Source of the DNA: Polaromonas sp.
GTDB taxonomy: Bacteria; Pseudomonadota; Gammaproteobacteria; Burkholderiales; Burkholderiaceae_C
NCBI RefSeq assembly: GCF_012927455.1
Contig: NZ_JABBPE010000021.1
Coordinates: 120,068 to 184,067, forward strand
Length of the DNA stretch: 64,000 nt
Reading direction: 5' to 3'
Part shown: in pieces, positions 46,078-53,409 of the stretch
Layout of the letters: every line of letters starts with the position of its first letter
Position numbering within the stretch: position 1 is the first letter of the stretch
Program-made: the position numbers and the translations under genes
Notes under the pieces: model-generated
Seen by the model: only the letters and a program-made list of their open reading frames with translations
Database searches by the model: none
Told to the model about the DNA's origin: nothing

Positions 46078-46171
46078 CCCCCACGGTCGTTCACTTCGTG
46101 TAACTCCCTGCCCCCCCAGGGGGCCGCTGCGCCTGCGGCCCGGCAAAGCCGGTTCCGCGGCCCCTGCTGGC
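46077..46171 (+). repeat. dispersed repeat II between cyclo-ligase and ppk2
   Basis: CCTGCCCCCCCAGGGGGCCG, then GCGCCTGCGGCCCGGCAAAG and CGCGGCCCCTGCTGG. It lies in a 209-bp gap with no gene. Confidence 0.8.
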
Positions 46172-46286
46172 CTAAAACCTGTTCCCCGCGCTTGCCGCGT
46201 GGGCGCCAAAAGTACGGCAGGTTTCGAGGTCTAAAATTTGAAATTTTCAAGCCTGCGGGCAATTTAATCCCAAAGAGATCTCAACC

Positions 46287-47480
46287 ATGCCAGATGCCAG
46301 CAGCAAGAAATCCCCGCCGGTGCTTCCGGCAAGCCGCAAGACAAGGTCCCGCCGCGTAGCCGCCCCGCCCGCCCCGCCTGCAGGCGTGCGCGCCGCAGTG
46401 CGTGGCGACAGAGCGCCGTCCACCCGTCCGCGCGCGCTGGAGCGTTTCGTGACGAAAGAAGCCACGCAGGCGGCGCAAGCGGAGCAGTTGACAGCCGCGC
46501 TCTCGCTGCTGGGTGATGACGAGATCACCAGTGAACCCATCGCCCGGGCGCAGGCCTTGCGCGCCTTGCTCGAAGGCGCTTCGTCGGATGACCGTCGCGT
46601 GCTGCGCGCAGCGCTGACCGGCGGCCAGATCGAGCAGGACGAAGAAGGCCAAAACCCTGACGAGGAATTGGCCCTTGACTGGCGCGACGGCGGTTATCCC
46701 TACCGCAACCTGATGCGGCGCGGCAGCTACGAAAAAGAGAAGTTTCGGCTGCAGGTCGAATTGCTCAAGCTGCAAGCCTGGGTCAAGGAAACCGGCCAGC
46801 GTGTCGTGATTCTGTTTGAAGGGCGCGACGCGGCCGGCAAGGGCGGCGCCATCAAGCGCTTTATGGAACACCTGAACCCGCGCGGCGCCCGCGTCGTGGC
46901 GCTTGAAAAACCTTCCGAGACCGAGCGCGGGCAGTGGTACTTCCAGCGCTATGTGCAGCACCTGCCGACGCGCGGCGAGATTGTGATGTTTGACCGTTCC
47001 TGGTACAACCGTTCCGGCGTCGAGCGCGTGATGGGCTTTTGCAGCGATGCAGAATACACCGAATTCATGCGCCAGGCGCCCGAGTTCGAGCGCCATCTGG
47101 TGCGCAGCGGCGTGCATGTGGTCAAGTTCTGGTTCAGCGTCAGCCGCAAGGAGCAGCGCCGCCGCTTCAAGGAGCGCGAGGGCCATCCGCTCAAGCAGTG
47201 GAAGCTCAGCCCGATCGACCTGGCCTCACTCGACAAATGGGAAGACTACACGCGCTCCAAGGAAGCGATGTTCTTTGAGACCGACACCGCCGATTCGCCC
47301 TGGACCGTCATCAAGAGCGACTGCAAAAAGCGCGCGCGCCTGAACGCCATGCGCTATGTGCTGCACAAATTGCCCTATGCCAACAAGGATGCGGTGCATA
47401 TCGGCAAGCTCGACCTGATGATCGTGGGCCGCGCCAATGTGGTCTATGAGCGCGGCGAAGAGCCGGTTGCGATTCTCTGA
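46287..47480 (+). CDS. ppk2: polyphosphate kinase 2
   Basis: The product has 397 residues. An N-terminal basic/disordered part (about 1-110) is followed by the PPK2 core with Walker A EGRDAAGKGGAI (near 177), the lid and Walker B FDRSWYNR (near 235). PPK2 enzymes move phosphate between polyphosphate and nucleotides, here probably class I (NDP to NTP or the reverse). The long N-terminus is usual in betaproteobacteria. Confidence 0.93.
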   Translation: MPDASSKKSPPVLPASRKTRSRRVAAPPAPPAGVRAAVRGDRAPSTRPRALERFVTKEATQAAQAEQLTAALSLLGDDEITSEPIARAQALRALLEGASSDDRRVLRAALTGGQIEQDEEGQNPDEELALDWRDGGYPYRNLMRRGSYEKEKFRLQVELLKLQAWVKETGQRVVILFEGRDAAGKGGAIKRFMEHLNPRGARVVALEKPSETERGQWYFQRYVQHLPTRGEIVMFDRSWYNRSGVERVMGFCSDAEYTEFMRQAPEFERHLVRSGVHVVKFWFSVSRKEQRRRFKEREGHPLKQWKLSPIDLASLDKWEDYTRSKEAMFFETDTADSPWTVIKSDCKKRARLNAMRYVLHKLPYANKDAVHIGKLDLMIVGRANVVYERGEEPVAIL

Positions 47481-47576
47481 ACCGGGCGTTCCAGGGCATT
47501 GAAGCCTGCGCGGGCTAACGCGGAAATCACGCGGGAATTACGCGGGTTAACGCAGCCTGCGCGAAGTCTGGCCAGA
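47481..47576. other. short GC-rich repeat stretch
   Basis: The 96-bp gap contains three imperfect ACGCGGG(A/T)-type units at about 47518-47556. No terminator hairpin was found. Confidence 0.5.
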
Positions 47577-48548
47577 CTATTGCTGGGGGTCCGTCACCTC
47601 GCCAATTGCCTTGCGGGTCTGCGCCGCCTGGTCTTTCAGCCAGTTACAAAACGCCAGCACTTCGGGCCGTGCGGCATTGCGCGGGCCCACAATCAGCCAA
47701 CACGCCAAAGGGGAGGCCATACGCAGCTGCGGAAAGGGTTCCACCAAATCACCTGAAGCCAGGCTTTCGGCAATCAGCGGCGTGCGTGACAATGCCACGC
47801 CCTGGCCGGTGAGGGCAGCCTGGGCGATCTGGTGGGCGTAATTGAAGTAGAGCCAGCGCTTGGGCTCGAAACGCGCAATGCGCTGCGCGTCAAACCAGCG
47901 CGGCCAGCTCAGCCACTCCATGTACTGGCTATGGTGCGCATCACCGGCTTCCACCAGCGCAAACTGGGCCAGGTCCTGCGGCTTCTGCAGGGGTGGGCCG
48001 CTTTTGAGCAGCCAGGGGCTGATCACCGGCGTGAGCTTCTCGCCAAACAGGCGCTGCGCGTGTTTAGGCACGTTAGCGGGCACGCTGTAACGCAGCGCCA
48101 GGTCGACGTCGGCGGTGTCCAGGTCCACCGGGATATCGGTGGCGTCAATGCGGATGTCGATGTCCGGGTGCCCACGCTGGAAGGCTTCGAGCCGGGGGAT
48201 CAGCCACATCGAGGCAAACGAGGCCCAGGTGCTGATGGCCACGCTTTTGCGGCCGGCGCTCTGGCGAATCTGCCGCACCGCGCTGTCGATGCGCTCCAGC
48301 GAGGGCAGGACCACGCGCAGCAGTTGCGCGCCAGCGCCGGTGAGTTCCACGGCCCGGGTATGGCGCAGAAACAGGCTGACGCCGACCTCTTCTTCCAGGC
48401 CTTGGATCTGCCGGCTCACCGCCGACTGCGTCAGCGCGAGTTCCTCGGAGGCGGCGCGGAAATTGAGGTGGCGCGCCACCGCTTCGAAAGCGCGCAGCTG
48501 GCCGGCGGAGATCCGCCGGGAACGTAGATGGATTTGTGACTGCTGCAT
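47577..48548 (-). CDS. LysR-family transcriptional regulator (GcvA-like)
   Basis: The product has 323 residues. The N-terminal winged helix lies at about 12-70 (QLRAFEAVARHLNFRAASEELALTQSAVSRQI), with a C-terminal effector domain. The start at 48548 (MQQSQIHLRSRRIS) suits LysR. It is divergent from the DUF2917 gene, with a perfect palindrome between them. Confidence 0.92.
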   Translation of the reverse strand: MQQSQIHLRSRRISAGQLRAFEAVARHLNFRAASEELALTQSAVSRQIQGLEEEVGVSLFLRHTRAVELTGAGAQLLRVVLPSLERIDSAVRQIRQSAGRKSVAISTWASFASMWLIPRLEAFQRGHPDIDIRIDATDIPVDLDTADVDLALRYSVPANVPKHAQRLFGEKLTPVISPWLLKSGPPLQKPQDLAQFALVEAGDAHHSQYMEWLSWPRWFDAQRIARFEPKRWLYFNYAHQIAQAALTGQGVALSRTPLIAESLASGDLVEPFPQLRMASPLACWLIVGPRNAARPEVLAFCNWLKDQAAQTRKAIGEVTDPQQ

Positions 48549-48564
48549 GACGGGAAGCTTAATG

Positions 48565-48587
48565 ATTGATGCGTTTATAGAATCAAT
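48565..48587. promoter_or_regulatory. LysR-type box between lysR and DUF2917 gene
   Basis: ATTGAT-N11-ATCAAT, a perfect inverted repeat of LysR-box form, 17 bases from the lysR start and 90 bases before the DUF2917 start. Confidence 0.7.
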
Positions 48588-48676
48588 AGCGTAGCGCGAT
48601 TTCATTGGACCGCAAAGCCTTGCAGCGCGATCATTTGTTTCTCATTAACGACATCTGGTCTTTTTTGGAGAACCTC

Positions 48677-49315
48677 ATGGACCACCCTATGGCTTATCAG
48701 GATTTGCCTCAAATTGAGCATCAGTCAGGCGACGATGCTGCGCCCGAAGCTAATGCTGGCCACGCTGCCAGCAAGCTGCCGGCTCCTGCCCTGTCGGGCT
48801 ATTGCAAGCTGGAGGCGGGCCGCGCGCTGACCCTGCACGCGCGCCAGGCCGGCGTGCTGCGCATCACGCGCGGCCGCGTTTGGCTGACGTTCAACCTCAC
48901 TGAAAAGGCCGCTGGCGCTCGCACCGGCGACCATTTCCTCAGCCGCGGCGAAAGCCTGCAACTGGCGTGCGGAGAGGCCGTGGTGATGGAAGCCTACGGG
49001 CTGGGCCATGCAACATTGGCCTACTACAGCTGGGAACCGGCTGCTTCCAGCCACCCCGTGGCGCTTGTCGGGTCCGCCGGGTGGCGCGCCGGTGTGCTTC
49101 AGCCCTTGGCGGATTTGCGCTTGGCGCTGCGCTTGGCGCTAGGCGCGCTGGGGCGACTGGCGCGCGGTTTGGCCGGTGGCGTGGTGGCGGCCGGGGCCGC
49201 GGCCCTGACCGGATTTGCTACCATTTTTGTAGCTGCTCGCGCCCGTGGTGATTGGGCTGAGCGTGCTTTTAATGCGCAAGCTAGCGATACACGAGCCCAT
49301 TGCAGCATCCATTGA
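48677..49315 (+). CDS. DUF2917 domain protein
   Basis: The product has 212 residues. The start at 48677 has TTGGAG 6 bases upstream. The DUF2917 core lies at about 45-130 (GRALTLHARQAGVLRITRGRVWLTF..), a cupin-like fold of unknown function. The last 70 residues are Ala/Leu-rich and encoded antisense to the end of the TfoX-like gene; residues about 180-200 lie in a repeat I copy. The C-terminus may therefore be an accident of the repeat. Confidence 0.8.
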   Translation: MDHPMAYQDLPQIEHQSGDDAAPEANAGHAASKLPAPALSGYCKLEAGRALTLHARQAGVLRITRGRVWLTFNLTEKAAGARTGDHFLSRGESLQLACGEAVVMEAYGLGHATLAYYSWEPAASSHPVALVGSAGWRAGVLQPLADLRLALRLALGALGRLARGLAGGVVAAGAAALTGFATIFVAARARGDWAERAFNAQASDTRAHCSIH

Positions 49316-49614
49316 GCAGACTCCATCGCCTCCTCGGGCGCGCTGTAGTAGTTCAGGCTGTGTAGCGCGCGCTGGCCATTTCTGGTTACTTGATAGCTGA
49401 AGCGCTCGCAGCCCGCCGCCTCAAACCGGGCGCGGGTCTCGGCGTCAGCTTTCAGCCAGAGCTTTTCGCCGCCGCCCAGGTCAGCCACCAACGCCAGCGT
49501 CAAGCCCGCCTGGCTGATGCCATAGCCGCCAAACATTCGCCTGGCCGTGCACGGTCCCACGCCGGCTAACAGCTCACAGCAATAAAGGGCGAAATCGTCT
49601 CGGGGGGTGGCCAT
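49099..49614 (-). CDS. TfoX N-terminal domain protein
   Basis: The product has 171 residues. The TfoX core is at about 5-100 (ELLAGVGPCTARRMFGGYGIS, LYLKAD-type, FSYQV). The tail is Ala/Lys-rich (KRSAKRKSAKG). The final 217 bases overlap the DUF2917 gene on the other strand. TfoX proteins are linked to competence regulation in some gammaproteobacteria, but a role here is unknown. Confidence 0.8.
   Translation of the reverse strand: MATPRDDFALYCCELLAGVGPCTARRMFGGYGISQAGLTLALVADLGGGEKLWLKADAETRARFEAAGCERFSYQVTRNGQRALHSLNYYSAPEEAMESAQWMLQWARVSLACALKARSAQSPRARAATKMVANPVRAAAPAATTPPAKPRASRPSAPSAKRSAKRKSAKG
49215..49275 (+). repeat. dispersed repeat I, copy 12
   Basis: TGTAGCTGCTCGCGCCCGT then GTGATTGGGCTGAGCGTGCT. 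It lies in the overlap of the DUF2917 and TfoX genes. Confidence 0.8.
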
Positions 49615-49662
49615 CGGGTAACGATAGCGCAATGCGGGCGTACAGGCCGTGATAATTGGTTC

Positions 49663-50214
49663 ATGCCCCAGGTTTTCGATGGTCACGCCGCCGCTCTGCC
49701 CGCCGCAGCCCATGCTGCCGTTCATGTGGTGGTGATGGGCGTGGCCGGCTGCGGCAAATCGGCGGTTGGCCGCCTGGTCGCGCAGCAGCTGGCGTTGCCG
49801 CTGGTCGAGGGCGATGACTTTCATTCGCCAGTCAACATCCGCAAAATGCAGCAAGGCATGGCCCTGACGGACGAGGACCGGGCCGGCTGGCTGCGCACGC
49901 TGGCCGCGGAGCTGGCGCGCCATCCGGGCGGCGTGGTGCTGACTTGCTCAGCGCTGAAAAAAGCTTACCGCGACCGTCTGCGGTTGGCCGCGCAGCGCCT
50001 GCGCTTTGTGCACCTGGCGATCAGCCAGGCCGAAGCGCTGCGGCGGGTGGACCAGCGTGCCGGCCATTTTTACCCGCCCAGCCTGGTGGCCAGCCAGTTT
50101 GCGGCGCTGCAAGACCCGTCGGGCGAAGCCGGTGTCCTGGTTCTGGATGGTGAGGCGCCGCTGCAGCAGTTGGCGCTGAGCGCGGTGGCGTGGCTGAAGG
50201 CTGGCGAGCTGTAA
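49663..50214 (+). CDS. gntK: gluconokinase
   Basis: The product has 183 residues. P-loop GVAGCGKSAVG lies near residue 26, followed by EGDDFHSPVNIRKMQQGMALTDEDR, the signature of GntK. It phosphorylates gluconate to 6-phosphogluconate. The N-terminus is about 15 residues longer than usual. It is divergent from the TfoX gene (48 bp between). Confidence 0.93.
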   Translation: MPQVFDGHAAALPAAAHAAVHVVVMGVAGCGKSAVGRLVAQQLALPLVEGDDFHSPVNIRKMQQGMALTDEDRAGWLRTLAAELARHPGGVVLTCSALKKAYRDRLRLAAQRLRFVHLAISQAEALRRVDQRAGHFYPPSLVASQFAALQDPSGEAGVLVLDGEAPLQQLALSAVAWLKAGEL

Positions 50215-50342
50215 GCCGGCCGGCCGGGGCGCCGGTTTAAACCTGCGCAAGGGTCTGCGTTTCAGTAAGATGCAAGGTAAACATCGACCCAGCCTGCGCC
50301 CGCGCCGTGAATTTTCCGGGGCGCCACCACCAGGAAACCCCC

Positions 50343-51401
50343 ATGATCCCAGCCAGCCCAGCCAGCCCAGCCAGCCCAGTTAGCCCCAAGGCCTTCGCCT
50401 CGCAGTCCGACCTGAGCGACAAGACCATCACCTTTGAGCAGCTCAGCGCGCACTGCTGGGCCTACACCGCAGAGGGCGACCCCAATTCCGGCGTTGTGAT
50501 TGGCGACAAGTTCATTCTGGTAAGCGACGCCACGGCCACGCCGGCCATGGCGCAGGATCTGATCGCGCGCATCCGCGCCATCAGCGACAAGCCCATCAAG
50601 TACGTGCTTCTGACTCACTACCATGCGGTGCGCGTGCTGGGGGCCAGCGCCTACCTTGCCGAAGGCGCTACAGAAGTCATAGCAAGCCAGGGCACTTACG
50701 AGCTCATCGTGGAGCGCGGCGCGCAAGACATGCAAAGCGAGATGGAGCGCTTTCCGCGTCTTTTTCGCAACTTTGAGAGCGTGCCCGGCCTGACTTGGCC
50801 GACGCTGGTGATAGCGGGTGGAGATCCCGCTAGCTTGGTAACTGACGCGGATGGCCGCGTCAGGGGCGAAGTGCCGGGCAAACTGCTGCTGGACCTGGGC
50901 GGCGTCAAGGTGCAGATCTGGCATCCCGGTCCGGGCCACACGCGCGGCGACACGATTGCCTGGGTAGCAGAAGAAAAAGTGCTGTTCTCAGGCGACCTGG
51001 TCGAGTACCAGGCCGGCGTGTACACCGGGGACGCCCAGCTCGAAGAATGGCCGGCCACGCTCGAAGCCTTGCGGGCTCTGAACGCCGAGGCCATCGTGCC
51101 GGGCCGCGGCGAGGCCATGAAGGGCGCGGCCAATGTCAACAAGGCGCTGGACTACACCAAACGCTGGGTCGAAACGCTGTACCAGGCCGGCAAGCAAGCA
51201 GCCGCCGCCGGCATGGACCTGAAAGCGGCGATGGCGCATACCCGCAAGACCATGGACCCGCTGTTTGGTCAGGTGTTCATTTACGAACACTGTCTGCCTT
51301 TTGACGTGAGCCGCGCCTTTGACGAGGCCAGTGGCATCAAGAACCCGCGTATCTGGACGGCGGAGCGTGACAAAGAGATGTGGAACGCACTTCAGGGCTG
51401 A
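50343..51401 (+). CDS. MBL-fold metallo-hydrolase
   Basis: The product has 352 residues. A metallo-beta-lactamase fold covers about 25-280. THYHAVRVLGASA provides HxH, but the usual Asp and His of HxHxDH are replaced (AV); other metal residues are visible in HPGPGHTRGD and LFSGDLV. The C-terminus has a helical domain. The N-terminus (MIPASPASPASPVSP) is encoded by a short tandem repeat. The substrate is unknown. Confidence 0.82.
   Translation: MIPASPASPASPVSPKAFASQSDLSDKTITFEQLSAHCWAYTAEGDPNSGVVIGDKFILVSDATATPAMAQDLIARIRAISDKPIKYVLLTHYHAVRVLGASAYLAEGATEVIASQGTYELIVERGAQDMQSEMERFPRLFRNFESVPGLTWPTLVIAGGDPASLVTDADGRVRGEVPGKLLLDLGGVKVQIWHPGPGHTRGDTIAWVAEEKVLFSGDLVEYQAGVYTGDAQLEEWPATLEALRALNAEAIVPGRGEAMKGAANVNKALDYTKRWVETLYQAGKQAAAAGMDLKAAMAHTRKTMDPLFGQVFIYEHCLPFDVSRAFDEASGIKNPRIWTAERDKEMWNALQG
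50346..50386 (+). repeat. 9-bp tandem repeat at the MBL gene start
   Basis: Units of the type CAGCCAGCC/CCAGCCCAG encode Ser-Pro-Ala three times in a row. Length change in steps of 9 bp would keep the frame. Confidence 0.65.
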
Positions 51402-51476
51402 AGCGCTCGGGTGAAACGCACTTCAGGATTGAATTGCTCGGGTGGGACGCACTTCAGGACTGAAGCGCTCGACCCG
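51385..51476 (+). repeat. 31-bp tandem repeat, three copies
   Basis: ACGCACTTCAGG then CTGAAGCGCTCGGGTG is repeated at 51385, 51416 and 51447. The first copy contains the last codons and stop of the MBL gene. Confidence 0.85.
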
Positions 51477-51485
51477 TCGCCGCTG

Positions 51486-51720
51486 TCAGGCACCCAGGTC
51501 GGCGGTTTCAATTAAACCCAGGAAGGCGTCCATGGCCGTCTGCCCATAAAGCGTTTCAATACGCCCCAGCGTGTCGTCATCGACGAGCTGGGAGTAGCCC
51601 GTGCTGAAGCGACTGAAGCGGCGCTCGACCAGCGGTCCGTCGTGCAAGACTTCGACCTTGCCGTGGCGCGGGTCCCGCTCAATGCGCTTTAGCTTGGCCA
51701 GAACATCCCTCTGTCTACCC
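51486..51720 (-). pseudogene. BLUF-domain protein fragment (C-terminal part)
   Basis: The sequence VLAKLKRIERDPRHGKVEVL then DGPLVERRFSRFSTGY resembles the C-terminal half of a BLUF (flavin blue-light sensor) domain, followed by about 30 residues and a stop. The N-terminal half with its flavin-binding Tyr/Gln is missing; upstream sequence is unrelated. I infer a truncated gene. Confidence 0.55.
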
Positions 51721-51855
51721 TCCCAGCAGCCCATTGCCGACGCCCTGGGTTTGCACGAGCTGACAAATGTTCGGCTGCGCCTGCTCAATCCAAGGGCGCT
51801 GGAGCGCATTGCCGAGTACTACGACAGGTTGCCTGAGAAGCTGCCGCTGCTGTAG
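51721..51855 (+). pseudogene. 3' fragment of an unidentified gene
   Basis: About 45 codons (IADALGLHELTNVRLRLLNP, then ALERIAEYYDRLPEKL) end at 51855 on the plus strand and look like a real protein end, but no start is present. It abuts the BLUF fragment near 51715, like a recombination joint. Confidence 0.4.
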
Positions 51856-52019
51856 CGTCGCCCGCGATTCATCTCAACGTGCTTAGAAATGCCTGGGGTG
51901 TGTAGGCAGTTGCTGACAACAAGCGGCCAAAGTAGCTGACAGCAGCGCTGCGGGTCGGCTTTTAAGCTCTCAAAATCGTTAACTTTTACGCTAACTCTTA
52001 TTTTGGAAGGTCATCAGCC

Positions 52020-52280
52020 ATGGACTCCAGCAAACCCACCAAGGACGCAGACCAGCCCCAGCAGCATGGCGACGCGAAAAAATCGCAGCCCACCCGGCAG
52101 ATCGGTGAGGGCAGTTATGAGGGAAGCCGGGAGTACGGGGAAAGCATGAAGGCTTACCTGGAGACAGCCGATGTGAAAGCGGATGGCGAAGCAGCCCAGC
52201 CCACTTCGCCAGAGGAAGCCGAGCAGCTCAAAAAGGCGGAGCAGGAAGGCTTGGCGCATTCAAAAGCGCCCGGCAAATAA
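52020..52280 (+). CDS. small hydrophilic protein
   Basis: The product has 86 residues, rich in Glu, Lys, Gln and Asp, with no membrane or signal segment. TGGAAGG lies 9 bases before the ATG. The C-terminal half is probably helical (SPEEAEQLKKAEQEGLAHSK). The family is not recognised; it is likely disordered or stress-related. Confidence 0.6.
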   Translation: MDSSKPTKDADQPQQHGDAKKSQPTRQIGEGSYEGSREYGESMKAYLETADVKADGEAAQPTSPEEAEQLKKAEQEGLAHSKAPGK

Positions 52281-52439
52281 TTCCATTTTCAGACCAACCG
52301 TGCTCTTTGCCGGCTTCGCTAAACGTACGTTCGTACTGTCGTCACGAAGCCATCGGGTTCACGAATGAACTGGAAACGAAATAAGGGCATTCTTTTTCAC
52401 TCTGCACCTCGTGACGCGCGTCCAAGGCTTATCGGCCCC

Positions 52440-53387
52440 TCACTTTTTGGCGCTCAGCAAGGTCGTGAAGTCACGCTCATAGCGGCGCAGCGTCTGCACT
52501 GCCTCGCTGCGCTGCGCTGGCGTGGTGCTGTTGTGTATAGCCGCCAAAGTCTCGCAGTTGTCCTGCGTGATCTGCACCTGGTAACTGCGCTCAGCCGGGT
52601 CGGTCGCGTTCCAGGTGCGTTCAAACAAACCCCGGATGGCGGTCTGGGAGCGGTCTGTTGAAGGCTGCCCCGAAGCCTGATCTGAAGCCAGTTCGCGCAG
52701 GGTGGTCAGCGCATCGTTTTGGCGGCGCAGCGTCTCAAGGTGCGCGCGTTCTGCATCAAAGCGCGACTGCTCAATGCGCTGGCCTATGACGGCAAGCTGC
52801 GCGTCATCCAGCCTGCCATAGAGCATCTGGGCCCGACTGACCGTGCGCTTGTAACGCCTGTCGCGCCTTTCCCTTGGCGTGGCGTCCAGAACCTCCTCGC
52901 GGTAGCGCGCGTTGTCCTTGGCAAAGCTGCGTTCCAGGTGCGCCAGCTGGGCGGCGCCCAGTGTGTCTGCCAGCGCGGCAGCGGCCGGTTCTGCACGCCC
53001 GGACAGCGTCATCAGCTTGCTGCGTACATCGGTCGAAATGGCGCAAACCGCGTCTGCACCCAGATCTTGCGGGAGCTGCTGCTGCAGTTGTTGCAGCGTG
53101 GCAATGTAAATCGGCAACTCGCTTTGCCTGTGCCATGCCTGCAGCCTGGCCAGTTCGTCCTTAAGTCGCAGGCTTTGCGCGCCGCTGAGGTCCAGATGAC
53201 CATCGAGGTACCAGTAGGCCAGCTCGGGCGCCTGGTTGTAGACAATTTTCAGCGTGCTGCAAGCCTGCACCAGGCCGACCAGCGCCAGCACGCGCAGCAC
53301 GCCGATAATCCTTGTGCAGCGGCTGAAATCAGCCCTGAACCGGCTTCCCAGCCCGGCCCACGCTGCCGGACTGACGCGCCGCTTCAT
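52440..53387 (-). CDS. DUF6279-like lipoprotein
   Basis: The product has 315 residues. A long lipoprotein-like leader ends in VQACS at residues 44-48. The mature part is helical, with LKIVYNQAPELAYWYLDGHL near its start and many Gln/Arg/Leu residues. Its ATG at 53387 is 22 bases from the divergent glmU start. An upstream ATG at 53411 would overlap glmU. The function is unknown. Confidence 0.75.
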   Translation of the reverse strand: MKRRVSPAAWAGLGSRFRADFSRCTRIIGVLRVLALVGLVQACSTLKIVYNQAPELAYWYLDGHLDLSGAQSLRLKDELARLQAWHRQSELPIYIATLQQLQQQLPQDLGADAVCAISTDVRSKLMTLSGRAEPAAAALADTLGAAQLAHLERSFAKDNARYREEVLDATPRERRDRRYKRTVSRAQMLYGRLDDAQLAVIGQRIEQSRFDAERAHLETLRRQNDALTTLRELASDQASGQPSTDRSQTAIRGLFERTWNATDPAERSYQVQITQDNCETLAAIHNSTTPAQRSEAVQTLRRYERDFTTLLSAKK

Positions 53388-53409
53388 CCAAAAATTCACA
53401 GGAAATCTC

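Noticed and set aside
47481..47576. Possible CRISPR-like repeat (ACGCGGG units)
   Set aside because: Units are too short and irregular, and there are no spacers.
50665..50690. Repeat I copy inside the MBL gene
   Set aside because: Only about 20 bases resemble the repeat (GCTACAGAAGTCATAGCAAGC); too weak to list.
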